64,000 bases of DNA from Nyssa sinensis (Eukaryota > Streptophyta > Magnoliopsida > Cornales > Nyssaceae), in the NCBI GenBank assembly GCA_008638375.1, contig CM018048.1:50437675-50501674 (forward strand), in the 5' to 3' direction. The translations under genes were made by a program, and so were the position numbers. Positions 23,555 to 37,060 of the stretch are shown here, in pieces; the first letter of the stretch is position 1, and every line of letters begins with the position of its first letter. Under the pieces are notes generated by a model, which ran no database searches, was not told the origin of the DNA, and was given only the letters and a program-made list of their open reading frames with translations.

Positions 23555-24426
23555 TTTCTCCTTCCTCTGTTTCTTTTACTTCATTCAAGAAACGCTAACC
23601 CTAATTGCTTCATTTTTCATGGCGGAAACACTGAACAGCTCTCTTCGGCCGCAAGAAGACCTCACGTCCATTCAAGGACTATTACGCTGAATGGATTGAA
23701 ACCCTAGAGAACACCCTCCTTCCGCTCCTCCGCCGCTCCATGTCGTTGAACTCTTTGTCGCCCAATCTTCTCGTGACGCACGTTGAGATGATCCATCATC
23801 ACTTTCAGGCCTACTACGACGCCCTCGACCTCGCGGCCTCCGATGATGTCGCCCAACTTCTCTACCCCGAATGGCGCAATTCCCTCGAAAAGCCCTTCCT
23901 TTGGCTCGGCGACTTCCACCCTTATCTCTTCACCAACCTCCTCCGATCATTTCTTGATGACGACGATGCCGATGATTGTGACATTGAAATTGGCGAATGT
24001 TGCGAATTGTTCAATAGGCCTTGGCATGTTGTGATGGCGTGGAAGAGCCCTTCGAAGACGCTGACGACCCAGATTGAGCAGATTGAATGTGGGTTGAGGC
24101 TAATGGTGCCGGCTTTGGCGGCTCGCGCCAGGAATGCCCAGGCTGGGTTTGTGGATCGAGTGGCTGTTCATTGGGCAAGGTGCGAAGGGAGGAAGGAGGG
24201 AGTGAAAGCAGCCATTGCGGAGGACTTGATGGCCCAGATAGATGAGATGATGAGTGTTTTCGTGGATGCTAACAGGCTTCGGAGGAGTGTTCTTGCGGAG
24301 ATTATGGCTGCCACGAATGTTTATCAGGGGGCTTTGTTTCTTGAAGAATTAGCCCAATTCCTTGTTGGGTTTCGGGATCTTGAATTACTTGGTGAATTTG
24401 AGCGTTGCAAGGTGCCTGTCAACTGA
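23497..24426 (+). CDS. INP1: DOG1-domain protein, probable INAPERTURATE POLLEN1 (INP1)
   Basis: A two-exon model gives 267 aa: 23497-23512 and 23639-24426. The short first exon (MLKAV) ends at a perfect donor gtaagt; the intron (23513-23638) contains a (ct)n(ac)n microsatellite and ends gaacag. The join restores frame as MLKAVSLFGRKKTSRPFKDY, whereas reading through the intron meets a stop, so the ATG at 23740 would be an artefactual start. The body matches the DOG1 domain: FKDYYAEWIETLENTLLPLL, EMIHHHFQAYYDALDLAA, LLYPEWRNSLEKPFLWLGD, HPYLFTNLLRSFL, an acidic insert DDDDADDCD near residue 118, and a C-terminal helical part with LEELAQFLVGFRDLELL. The first-exon sequence and the acidic insert point to INP1, which marks aperture sites in pollen, rather than to TGA factors, because no bZIP is present. 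The nearby TPP gene supports this through remembered Arabidopsis synteny. The DOG1 domain is certain; the INP1 orthology is likely. Confidence 0.85.
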
Positions 24427-27400
24427 TAATTTCAACTGGGATTCTCATTTTCTTTGCCTGGAATGAGTTGATTTCCTTCGCACCTGATCTTGGCGCAGAG
24501 AGATTAATGGAGTTCTTTGGCTGAGTGTTTTCATCAATCATGTTCAACTCGTTTCCTTATCTTTTTTTCCCCTTAAATCAAGGCTATACTTTTTCATGCA
24601 AATTTGTATTGTTTATTACTGTCAAGTGTCAACTGAATTTTTCCATTGATTAATCTTATTGGCAGGTTATTACCTTGTTCAATGATGAGCAATAATTATC
24701 TGGGAGGGCCTTCTTTGATCATGTTGGGAATTCTGGTTGTAGTTCTTCAAGGGCAGTGAAAATATATCTGTCAACTTTTATATGGTAATATGCAGTTCAG
24801 GATGTTGTAAAATGCTGTTCTTGAATTAGATTTGTGTTAATTGTGATGATTGGTACTAGTTGAATGCTGCATTCAATTAGTTTAATCACTTCATGGTTTG
24901 TTATTTTTCTTGTAGTTACAATATCAAGAAGATACTTTTTTAAAGTTGAACATTTTTGTCTCATGGGCTATAGTGAAATATCACAGGGACCTTGACATCC
25001 ACCAGAATAAACTATCCCTCTGTTTGTGGGCATTCACATGCACTAAGGATTCAGTGAAAGTGACTTTTCATGTGTTGTTATTACTAGTTTTGTTAAATGA
25101 TAATAAACTGTATGCCTAAAACAGATCAAAGAGCGTTAAAGTAAGGTTTCTAGCTGAGTACATCAAAGGGCAATTGAGATAATAATGTCTTCCTTGTTTC
25201 CTTTTTTAAAAAGATGCTAGCATTCCTCACGAGTCAGGATAAATGACTCGTTCCTTCCATTTATTCTGTCGATTCTAATAACAATTTGATTATCGAGTTG
25301 TAAACATCTCTTTGTTGATGTGGTATATTTTCTCAGTACATATGTTTCTTACCCTTGTTTTTTATTACAATTCAGCACTGAAAAAATGGCATGGTTTTGG
25401 CCCAACATCCTGGCATTTCTATGGTGGTTTAAGGAAGCAGATTATGGTCCTGGGTTGAATTTAAGTTATTGTGCCTTGTAATTTAGGGTTCTTATCTAAT
25501 GAGCAATGACCATTCAGGAACAGGCTGGAGAGCATACAATATCATTAATGCAAATCAAACTGCAGTGAACGTGAGAAAGGTCATGTAATAGGAAAATAAA
25601 TGTGGGTATAAACCCTCCAAAATAAAAAATTTCTTTTCATTCTTTAATTTGGGGATAATATGGCCCGGTATAGATGAGCAATAAGGACACTGACAGCCCA
25701 AATAGGATTGCAATCTGGGAACTTATTTAGTAATGATACACAAGTTCCTGAAGAAGAGGTGTTTCTAGAAAAGATATGAAACATAATTTTTGGGCTAAAA
25801 TTTTGTTTGTTAAATGTTCTGGTTAAATTAGATGGTAAAAAGTTAAAAACAATGAGTCATGAAGCAAAGCACACAAAGAACCGGGCAGAGTCCAATAATT
25901 TCAGTGAGAGTTTTCGGAGATTAATTCTTAACTTCATCAATAAAGTAATTGAGTTGTTCCACATAAAAAAAAAAAGGACTTTGGGTTCTGAAAAGGTTTA
26001 TTAAAGTCCTTCCTGTGCTGATTCTTTCCTTCTCAGATTCAGCTTTCATGCTTTGAGAGTGATGAGATTCCGTCTACTTGCTGCTAAACTGACTAACTTG
26101 AAGAGAAAGGAGCCAACAAGTTAAAAAAGAACAAGCTGATGTTAGATTTACAGGAAAATTTAGGAAACCAGAGAGAGATTTCATTCATCCATTGGGAGAC
26201 AAACTACAAAATCTGTTATATCTCAGAACTTTGTAGCTCTGATATATAATATTTATTTACAAATTATATGCATGCGTGTGTGTATGTATGTTGGGTATAG
26301 CATGATTGAAATTTCACTCCTCTTTTCCATCTGATGCAAAGAGGGTAGGGAAGAATAGCTTTGGGGTCAATAGCGACTCATGGTTCTTGGGTAGATTGCT
26401 ATTCTCTTCAACTTGTTCTGCAGCACAAACATATTATTTAAATGATTAATAGGGTAGCTTTTCTCCATAATCATTTATCTCATATTACACAATAGAACAA
26501 TCGTTTCTTAAATCTGAATGCATGCATCATGATTCATGAACAGAATTTATACCTTTTCTGCTTATTTTTGGTTAAATCAGATAGAGGCATAGTCAAATGT
26601 TGGATAGGTTCCAAGATCAGTTTGTCAACTGTCACTGGAATTACTGTGTATATAAAGCCCAAGCATATATTGATCAAACCCAACCCCACTTGAAGTCTTT
26701 TCTTTGTTATGCAGAAACTAAAAGTTCAGTCCAATTCACGGATTCCTTTCCTTTGGTTACCCTAGGTACTTATATATGTCTGCTTCTTCCTTTCCTTCCT
26801 TTTAGCAAGTCACATTGTTTATGAGTTAATGGTAAGTAATGTATTAGAAATTGTTTTTTTTTAGAGAGAATCTTTTAAGCCATAGAAACATTTTTAGTCA
26901 AAAAAAAAAATTGTCCAATGTATGATCAAGAAAATGAAATTAAGAAGCATATCTTCATTCACTAATCTATGATGCTGTGGGCATGGCAACTTACTGGTGA
27001 TTGGTGTCTTATCCAAATTCTTTATATCACTTCAATTATAGAGTGATTTCAAAGGAATTATTTAAGACTATCTGTAACATGCGAGACAGTTGTCATTGTT
27101 GTATGGAAACTTCAGAAGAATTATAATTCGGTTACCTTCCTCCAATAAACTGCCGCCATACTAGTCTTGATAGCAACAAAAAAAAAAAAGTGACAAACCA
27201 CCTCTCAGTTATTCTTGATTTTTCTATTTATTTACAAGAAATGCTAGGAAAAAAATATGCAGGGAGAAAAAGGTATCTCATATTTTGTGTTGATTTCCTA
27301 GCACCTCCGAATAATATAGGGAATGTACATGGATGGTTTGGTTGTTAAAGAAGATATGGCTGCTGCTGGGCTTTGCACGTCGCAAATCTTAAGCTGCAGA

Positions 27401-28420
27401 TCTTATGACATATGTCAAGGGTTGGTGCTTCAAGCTGAAGGGAGTAAGCTGGAGATATGGAATTATGATAGCCAAAGACCTGAATATTTCTTACTTTCAA
27501 TTGCAAGGAGAATTTTCCTTTGTTATTTAAACTTTTGAAGGACAGAATAATATTTCCATGGTTAATAAGGGGTGTTATCCATTGAACTTATTTTTTGGGC
27601 TTCAATCTAGCAAGATCACGCATGTAGAGAATCAGATCAAGCTGATTAAGTAGCTAATCTAGGCCATAGCCATAACTTAGCAGGGTACGAGTACTACAGG
27701 TTTCCTTGGGTCAAGCATTAGGCAGCAAATCAGGATGCAACAGGGAGATCAATTCTCAAGATTTATGGTATCTCTAATTGGTGGTAATTGATTTTTTTTT
27801 TTTATGGAAAATGACAATTAATATTGCTGAATGCTTTGAAGGCCTTCTCCCCCCCCCCCCCCCCCCCCAAAAAAAAAAAAAACGCTTCACATAACAATCA
27901 GAAGTACCAACTGTGAGCAAACTTTCTCAGGAGGCAATAGTTAGGCCTGTTGATGGGGAGTTTCTCTTCAACTGGTAGAAGTATGTAGCTTCTGAGGATT
28001 TAATACTAACATTAAGTGTTGATATCATTAGAATATCAGGTCTATCATCTCCTTGTTTCTCCCTCCCTCTTTACACGTGCGAGTTCTATGCCAAGAAAAG
28101 ATTAGTTCCTTTCTTTCTAATCAACTACATTTTTTTCCACATTTATGTGCTTGTGCGGTATCCTTTTCTCCCTTTTTTTTTTGTCCGTGCATGTGTGTTG
28201 GGGAGGAGGGGGAAATCGGTAAATTTAGTTCTCAGCACCAATAAAAAGAGTTACTATGCACAAAATGGTATAAATGATAAAGCAGCAGAGTAGCTTAATG
28301 ATGCACTCTGTCTATTCTCTCACCCATTGTTTCACTCATTTTTACCTTCTGTATATATCTGTTTCTAACAAGTGATATAGGATTAAAGCAACAACATGAG
28401 AAGTAAAGATGATTTTGACT
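24427..28420. other. Intergenic DNA, no gene recognised
   Basis: About 4 kb of AT-rich DNA. It includes the 3' flank of the INP1-like gene up to about 24900. Frames such as 26597-26824 and 27323-27538 have no recognisable motifs. The one striking item is the C20A14 tract at 27849-27882. Confidence 0.5.
27849..27882. repeat. Poly(C)20-poly(A)14 homopolymer junction
   Basis: Twenty consecutive C residues pass directly into fourteen A residues. The complement is a T-run followed by a G-run, like the tracts at 59935-59969. Confidence 0.85.
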
Positions 28421-29489
28421 AGGTCTGGCAAAATGGGCGCGTTGGGTGGGTTTGAGCGGGTTGTAAATGGGTCGGGTCATAAACGGGTTGAACCCATATT
28501 TGACCCGAATTGATCTAGTCGAATACGGGTCAGGTCATAAATGAATTAGATCAACCCGAGTTTGACCCGCTACCAAACTTTTTTTTTAGAAATAAATTCT
28601 CATTTATGGTTATTCTTGAATTTATTTTATCAAATCAAGGTTTCAAAAAAATAAAAAACTTCAAACAAGCTGTAATTCCATGTCTTGTCTATGTTAGTGA
28701 TGGAATACTGGAATAATTTTCTTCTTTCCAATAATGGTGTGAAGCACCAATTACTGAGTTCAACCAACCAATTTGCTTGATTAGTCTTCAACCACTTAAA
28801 AATCAAAACCACCACATCAAAGTACTGAAGTTGAATTCATCATTGCGTTCATCATTTTAATCGTCTTCTCACATCACAGTGGAGCACTACCATATATATA
28901 CACCATTATATATATATATATATATATATGTAATTAAATTTTGTATGTTTTTAAGCAATGATAAGAAATTTTATTTTTTTCATGATAATTAATATAGACT
29001 AATAAGATGAATTCATATTTTTGTACATGTATATCTTTGATGTGATTTGTATATGTCAATTATTGTTTATGGATAAACATGGTATTCAAACCTCCTAGCG
29101 AAGACTAATTCAACTTATTTTGAATCACAAGTTTTTGGTTTATCTTTTATTTATATATATGGTGATGTTGAATTACATTCTTTAAATATTAATTTTGTTT
29201 TATAATCTATTGTATATGTTTTAATATTTTGTTCTTTCCCAAATAAAGATATAAATATATATATGTATTCTTCTATAAATGGAGATATATATTTATATTA
29301 TACTATTTTATTATTTTTCATTCTCAACCCATCAAACATCCATATTCAACCCATATTGACCCGCTAAATTGATGGATTTCTTATTACCCAACTCGTTTAT
29401 GACCCGCTAACTAAACGAGCGGGTTAGAACGGGTTGATAGTGGGTGGATTAGGATGGATTGACTGATTTAAATAACATTTGCCAGCTCT
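28421..29489. mobile_element. hAT-like non-autonomous element, about 1.07 kb
   Basis: The ends are inverted: aggtctggcaaa at 28421-28432 against agagctggcaaa read from 29489 leftwards (10 of 12 identical). Subterminal regions are filled with gggttg, gacccg and cgggtt words (28436-28570 and 29340-29460), a pattern of many transposase-binding-like repeats. Flanks attttgac and attttcgg may be a decayed 8-bp duplication. The interior is AT-rich with a (ta)n run at about 28909-28930 and no transposase. Superfamily assignment is inferred. Confidence 0.55.
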
Positions 29490-30050
29490 ATTTTCGGCTG
29501 AAATGACTGAATCAACCTCAGTACCTCAATGTGCCTGTAAATTTTGTTTCATTGCTTCTAATATTACCTTGTGGCTTACACTTCACTATTATAGTTATTT
29601 GGAATCTGTGTAGTCTGTGTTCAACTGTCGCTACGACGACGACGACGACAACGAAGAATGAAAATGACTGTACACCAAGATTGAAGAGTTAGTAAATATT
29701 GTAACCTTTCATGGAAGAACAAAAAAAAGTTTACATTTAATATACCATCTGTGGTTTTATGTAAAGGACTATTCCCACTTCCTCAGCTCTCTTATCAGTC
29801 AGGCGATAGGAAATAATTAAGCAGTAATCACCTGAAAATTTATTAATTGTTTAATTTCATCCCCCTAGAAGCATGCAAATAATTTGGAGTAGATCCTTCA
29901 CTATTATTTTACAAATTTCCCAGGTCAATCGCTACAGAGAACTGGTTATCGATTTTCACAATATACTATTAAAGAGTAGTTGTGCACGCACATATGCACA
30001 TGCACATATAAAGCTGAGAGCATATAGAACTATATATTTATATATTTATA

Positions 30051-30096
<46 letters not shown>

Positions 30097-33000
30097 TATA
30101 GCTCCAGGTAACAGGAAGTTATGGGGGAAATGGAATAGATATAATCCCACTTGGGTCTCTGTGTCAGTGAATTTTTCATTAAGAAGATATTTTTGTCCAG
30201 GTATAATTAAGAATCTAAGATCTGAAGGGCAAGGAATGGGATTAAATAGATTGATCCCACTTGATCATCATGTTATTGAAGTGTTCTCCTTATCCAAAAT
30301 GGTTGGAGTGGAAGTACAGATCCAGAAGAATGCAGTCAGAGGATGAATATCATTTCCTCATCCACCCCAAATTACATGTTAGTAACAGTTAACTAGACTA
30401 CATTTTGTAGTTGTTAGTAAATTAATTCTATTATTAATATAGTATTAAGATGCAGATCTCAAGTCAGTAGATTCAATGGCAATGGTTATCCGAATAGATT
30501 GCAGGTACCCATAGAGATCAGGACAGCTTATTTGACAGTAAGCTCTAGATAGCTTAGAATTAAACTAGTTTAGCAGTGTCTCCTAACTAAATTAAATGGT
30601 CTCATAAACTGAGTAAGAGTCAACTCTCTCAAATGCATACATATCTGCACACATACATAAACCCACATGTCTTTGTTTTATGTATATAATACATGTATGA
30701 ATGTGTAGGGCATATAAAAAATTTATTTCCCATTTTTCTATGGGTGAGAGGGTGAAGGTGAAGGTTGTTGTTTATGAAAAGTAGGACATTTGAAACTAAA
30801 AGGGGTTCTTCAAGGACTCTGTTGGTAGATTCCAAATACACTTTCTGTGCTCTTATAAAAGAAAAGAAAAAAAAAATTCTGGCATGGTCAAATGGGACTT
30901 TCAAAGAGTTAATGGACATAGCACTTTGAGAATAGCTAAAGCACATTCAATATGTTAGGAAACCAAGAATTGAGAGGCCATATGGAACTTTATTTTGTTA
31001 TTATTTTTCAATGTATTAGTGTGCTAGATTACTTTCTAGATGTCAGGCTTTTGTAAAGAATGAATACATAGATACAGATAATACTAATATTATATATGCA
31101 AGTTTATTTCCAGTTTTTGTGTTTTTGTTTCAACCTGAGAGAATCCATGAAAGTTAATCTTTCATTAGTGCGTGTAAAGCAAGAGATTAAGCTCTTTAAT
31201 TATGGTCCATACAGTCTAAAAAGAAGCCTTTAAAAGTGAAAATTGATATATACCCAAAATAAAAGAAAAAAAAAAAATGTAACTTGACAACATGTCGGAA
31301 CATCATGTTAGGCAGAACAGTTGCTTAACGTGAATTCCAACTCATCTAAAACAACAAAGATGTGTTTGAAAAACCTAGTCATCTCAATAATGTGCTGGAC
31401 CATCCAGAAGTCAACTTGGTATGATTCTTGATGGGAGAGAGAGAGAGAGAGAGAGAGAGATGTATATATCTGTTCTGTATAAAAAGTTAGAATTATCACT
31501 ATTCGATCTGTAATATGTAACAGTGCAACATATGGATTAGATGGTAAGAACTAAGCCGTGTTTATGTAATAATGCTGAAAAAAATATACTATCGGGTTCC
31601 TGCTTGAATATTGTTAAATATATTCTGTTAATGAAGTTAATTCAGAAGCTGTCTTCTCTATATTGATTATGTTATCCTTAGACAAACTGATAATCTTAAA
31701 GGCAATTTGCAAATTTTTAGTACTTCCAGGATATGGAAAAATGGTATACTTATGAGAAACTATCAGACTACTGCTTCATACTTATCATCTGTTCATATTA
31801 TAATTCAGAGGTTGTCTACCCTTTTTGATTATGTTATCTTGAAACCAAACTTAGCTTTTTGTCTTCAGTGCAACTTGCTAATCTTAATTAGTACTGCTTT
31901 GAATAATGTAAAATACTAAGGAATGGAACGAACAGATTTCCTCGTAACTGTTGAAGAGAGTTCAGAAACTGTTCTCTTTTTTTAATATGTTATCCTTCAA
32001 CCAAGTTGTTCGCGTGCGTTCTTGCTATTCTTGGCTCTGTTTGTGTTTTGAATCATTTTTTTTTTTTTTTATTTTGAAAGGATTAATTAAGTTACATATA
32101 TCTGCATTATTTTTATCTGGTTTCCAGCTCTAACTGGTACTATATATGCCAGAAAATTGAATTGTAATCTCACATTTGCTCATGGCATTGCATCTAACAC
32201 TCACTGACACACTGTTTAACCATGTTTCAAATGATGACCATTAAATTGTTATTTAAGTGATTTTTTTACTTCACCCTTATTTGTATGACCCACACAGTTT
32301 TTTTTAGTTAATTCTCGAACCCATAAATTTTTTAAAATATACTTTTAAATCATTTTTTCAACCGAAGCATTATTTAAAAAAATGTCTTTAGAGGTTTTTT
32401 TTTTTTTTTTTTTATAAACGCTATTTTATTAGATTAATTCTAAGTAGTGAAAATTTTGTTACTGATAAAGGTTTTACATTTTAAAGAAAGAAGAATCTTT
32501 TGAAATGACGCTTTTAAAAGTATTTTTTAAAAAAATAATTTTGAATAATTTTTTTTTTAAATTAAATACATTTTGTCAAAAAATAATTTTAAAAACTGCA
32601 TGAGTTTGAGAACTAATTCAAAAATTGTATGAGTTGCAAAAATAACAAAGTAAAGTGCATCGGTGATGTCAAAATTCTTCTTTTAAGTACTGTTGAATGT
32701 AGTGTTGTGCAAAAGCAATAAAAACATTAATCTCAAATAAGAAAAAATAAATACTGAGAAGACAAAATATATATGGTCTGACAAAAGATGTCTACATTCA
32801 TAGACAGCGATGATCAATTTATGATGTATCAAAGTAATTACGAGAGCAAAATGTTCACACAAAATTAGCAATCTTGTCATAATAAAAAATCTTTAAAACA
32901 ACACTCTTACATATACGCGTTACAAAATAAGAAACAAATCAAATCAAAAATATTCAAATAAAACAGGTTAAAAATTTTTGATTCACATCGGATCATCAAG

Positions 33001-35107
33001 AAACCAGTTTAATTTATGACAAACACCCAACATGTGGTGGTTGCTAGAATCAGGGGGCTGGGGCTATATACTAACATTATATATAAGATGACTCCGTCGT
33101 GCTAGCTATAATGCATATTAATTTATGGATGAACCCAGTATTATCTCCCATCCCCTAAAAGACTATGGTTAAGGAGAGGACTTAAATCAGTTTTAAACAT
33201 CCTTTAATGATTAAACTGCTTTTACTCACATGAACATTTCACATTTTGCATATTTGTTTCCAGCAATAAGATATTCGATGAGCTCATAAAACATTGTTAA
33301 TAGAAAACGTCAGTGAACATGGTAGCTTTTGAAAAGCAACGAAGCTTGAAATTCCCGACTTCTGCTTTCTTTATGGCACCAACTCGTGACCACTCACCAA
33401 ATTTGGTTTTTTTTTTTTTTTTTTCAACTATTGAGTGTTTGGAGAAACTTCACCTGTGTTGAGCTTTAAGGCTAGTTTAACAGTGTTACGCGAAATTAAT
33501 TAAACAAATAATAAATCGATCTCAAATAAGTAAAATAAATAAAATATACAGAAGATACATAAGATTTATGTGATTCGGTAAGGTACTTACGTTCTATCAA
33601 AGAAATTACTAAAACAAAAACTTTTAAAACTCGAAACTTTCCTTTTCTCCCAATAACGAATATCTTCTCATAAGTCAAACCCTAAAAGATAAATACTCTT
33701 ATAAAAACGGGTTACAATATAAGAGACAAAACATGTCCAAAACAATAAATTGGTTAATTTTTTTCCATTTTTTAGATCGTCTCAAGTCGCAAACATGTCA
33801 TCAAGAATTCGATTCATGACAACGACCCAATAAGTGAGGCCCTTGCGATTTCAAGACATAGCTAAGAGCAGCATACTGTCCCACGTCGTGATTTGGAGGC
33901 CACCATGTGTGGCCAAATATGCACTTAGTGTCATCATTACACAACCGGTCCCAAGCTCGAAAAAATGAGAATTACGTTAGATAACTGACAACTAATGTAA
34001 AATCCTGGCAAAATTCATATGAATATAAATCTCCAAATAAGATGAGATTCATCATAAATAATTAGAATAAGACTTTGTTTAATTGAGTTGACTGGTTAGA
34101 ATATCTTTATAAGATTATTGCAATAGTATCATCGTACAAATACCAAGAAAATGCTTTCTTTTAAGCCTGTTTGTGACGAAGATTGTTACCTAAACTCATT
34201 TTGGATGGATTCTTGATGTTATAAGAATCCAAGTCTTTGTAATAATACAATGACAGCCAAGGAAGCCATGAATGTGTCTCTATTCAATTCATGAAGAGAA
34301 ATGATGTCGTTGTTTAATTTTCATTATTGACTCTACCAAAAGAGAAATGTGAAAGCAACTTGCATGGGTCAAAATCAATTAGTCTACCAATGATGTTAGG
34401 AATATGTTATTATATATATATATATATATATATATAATTAGTTGATAATCAAACCGACTTAACCAACTTATTGTTGCAGTCAATAATAGAAAAAGTCCAT
34501 CTACCAAAATGTTGGGCACCGCCTAATTGGAGAAGAGTTGTAGATTGTTTGACCTAATAACTTTCTTACACCGGCAATGTTTCAATTGTAGAATTTCACT
34601 TTTATCTGTGAAATATTCCATTTATGTGGTAAGAGATTAATCAACTTAGCTTGCAAGGATTTCCTAATGACATCATTGATGATGATAATTGGGTGTCCAA
34701 CTTCTCTTGTCTCGATCACACAGTTTTTCAAGTTATATATCGCGTGCTGTATGTATATAAAATTATATACAAAATCAATATATGATACTTCTTTATGGAA
34801 GGTTATTGAGGATTCTAAGATATATTATACATATATATATATATAAGAAAAAATCTGTTGGCAATACTTACACGAGAGTTTTATGGTCAAAGTTGAACAT
34901 AGCAAAGTGAAAACATTAGTAATCTAGAGTACGGCAAAAATTTGCTTTTTTATATGTATAGTTATAATTTTTTTTTCCTTCAAAATTTTGATAACAAGAT
35001 TTAACATAAAATAATCGAAACAACAAAAATGAGAATTCAAATGCATATGGGTATGGGTATAATATGAATATTACTTAATAATTAGGGATGATATATATGA
35101 GAGTGTG
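29490..35107. other. Intergenic AT-rich DNA with microsatellites
   Basis: No gene recognised in about 5.6 kb. Microsatellites include (cga)n at about 29630-29650, a long imperfect (tatattta)/(ta)n run at 30031-30093, (ga)n at about 31435-31460 and (ta)n near 34411-34434. The 157-codon frame at 29873-30346 runs through the (ta)n tract and is not convincing as a gene. Confidence 0.5.
30031..30093. repeat. (TATATTTA)n/(TA)n microsatellite
   Basis: Several tatattta-type units pass into an uninterrupted (ta) run ending at tattag. Likely polymorphic. Confidence 0.85.
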
Positions 35108-35330
35108 TGACTAATTAGGGTTAGCCAGTTGGTTATCTATATTTTTTATTAAAGAGAAGGTCATGAGTTCAAGCCTCGCTTTCTCATTAAAAAAATGTGA
35201 GCATTTATTTTTATCTAGTATAATCTCCCGTTGCTTTATAACGTTGTAATTGTATTGTTAGGTTAATGTAATATATGGATTTTAACACCTCGCTTCTATA
35301 AAAAATATAAGAACATGTATAAATTATTCT
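35108..35330 (+). mobile_element. Possible tRNA-derived SINE
   Basis: An A-box-like gttagccagttggttat (from about 35119) and a B-box-like gagttcaagcctcgc (from about 35164) stand about 40 bp apart, as in tRNA-derived SINE heads. Downstream sequence includes a taatgtaatatatgg and cacctcgcttctat segment. No target-site duplication or clear tail was found, so this is weaker than the SINE at 8668-8876. Confidence 0.4.
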
Positions 35331-36479
35331 TTTTCCATATATGTTGAAGTCTTAATTATTTTTTCGTCCTCTTTGGACATAAACAATACTTTGTAATAAA
35401 TGATGTTCAATTATTTATTCAAGACGTGCTTCGTGTACTAGGTGACAACCGAAATCATTAGCCACACTCGCAGTTTTTATAATGTTGTTGAGAGCTCCAT
35501 TGTTAAAATTACGAGTACATCCCACAATTTTGACTGCTCATGCTCAGTAAAATGGGACCTCAATGTATGCTTGTAACATTTGTTAAAAATCAATAGAGAC
35601 TAGGAAATAATATAACTCATAAATGACTATTAATTTAATTTTATTTGTTTGTACATCAATGGGGGAGGATAAACTAATTTCAATATATGTCTGCACATCA
35701 AAGGACTTAAACTTTGGCCTTCTGTATAAAGAAATAAATTTTAATTACTTTATCTTAATGTGTTTTTACGATTATTAATCTTATTATCAATAATAAGTGT
35801 AAGAGGATTAGAATGATAACTTAAGATGTAATTTAGTTATAAATCATTTAAAATAGGGAAGGATGCTGCACTCCTCAAATTGTTGAAGGACTTTATATTT
35901 ATAAAATGAAATTTATACATTATCTTTATACACTTATAAACCTATTTTTAATTAAAGAAATTTTATAATTTATTTACTAAAGTAGAATCTTTTAACTATT
36001 CCCATGTGCAATAGGTCAGTCATTTAAAATTATTTATTTATTCATATATGGTGAGTGATTAAGGTTATTTTTTTGAGAATCTTTATGTTATAAAGTATTT
36101 TTGATAAACTATAATTTGAAAAATATTTATTCCGCCTGTATCATACGATTCAAATAAAAAAATTAATTTTTTTTTAATATTTTATGTTTTTTCATATAAT
36201 GAATATTTTTATTTATACATATGTATAGTTTATGTGTACTGTGCATGTATATATACAGTGATGGATATAGGAGATTGAGTTTCTCAAACTTTTAAAATTT
36301 TGATTTTTAATTATTATTTTTTGTATTTCTTTTTTTCAAAAAAAAATAAGAATTACCCTCCCTGCTTTACAAATAGTTGAGAGCTACATTAAAAAAATTA
36401 AATTACAAAATTTATTTTTAATTAAAGATAAATTTATAAGTACAAATGTAGAATTATTTAACAATTGAAATTGCGAATA
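35331..36479. other. Intergenic AT-rich DNA, nothing recognised
   Basis: Very AT-rich with no open frame of note. It ends abruptly at the GC-richer segment starting near 36480. Confidence 0.5.
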
Positions 36480-37060
36480 GAAACGTCTCCAAATCGCTGG
36501 AAGAGTAGAATATCGTGAAGGGCACGCGCTGAAGAAGTGAGAAGATTCTTAGTGACGACATGGATGATAGATGTTCGAGACCGCAATGCCTGGCGTGTAG
36601 ACAGCCGCAAAATAGTTCAGATTTTCTTCCGCACGTGCCGTGGCCTTTCCTTTTGAATTGGCACGACGGTTGAAAAAGCGGGCACTTTTTTGTTTTCTGC
36701 CTATTCTCAAAACTTGCCGACCGCCCGCGTCAGGTGGCTGGTTAGATTGTCACGGCCAGGTCAGCAGGCAAGACTTTCCAAGTAATGCTTGCGTGGTCAT
36801 TAGTCATACAAAAAGTTTTCCATTGAACTGCAACATCGTTAGTCGACATCGAAGTGCATTGTATCCACGTCGGCACGTCACAATCGTCGTCTGATCAATG
36901 ATTGGAGGCTGCATCGCTGGAGAGATGCCAAATCAAGGGCGCACTGATCACTGATACAGTGGGGGGCCCATGTGGGTTTGTTTTCCACAGTCACGACAAC
37001 CTTTTGCCTCCTGTATCGATGGTATTGGTGGCTGCATCCATGGACCGTGCTTTCTTTCAA
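36480..37060. other. Isolated GC-richer island without a gene
   Basis: A stretch of about 580 bp is visibly richer in G, C and CpG than the flanking kilobases (for example ccgcccgcgtcagg, gtccacgtcggcacgtca in overlapping words, gcacgtgccg near 36632). It contains ACGT-core elements of the kind seen in plant promoters. The best frames (84 aa at 36640 +, 61 aa at 36878 -) show no known domain. It could be a promoter remnant, an old gene fragment or a GC-rich repeat piece. Confidence 0.45.

Noticed and set aside
23740..24426. Start of the DOG1-domain protein at the Met encoded at 23740
   Set aside because: Conserved domain sequence (FKDYYAEWIETLENTLLPLL) continues in frame upstream to an acceptor at 23638, so this Met is internal.
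27323..27538. 71-codon + strand frame with fairly balanced composition
   Set aside because: No family recognised, no convincing splice-linked exons and no clear promoter; noted as non-coding by default.
29873..30346. 157-codon + strand frame
   Set aside because: It crosses a (ta)n microsatellite translated as Ile-Tyr repeats; no domain on either side.
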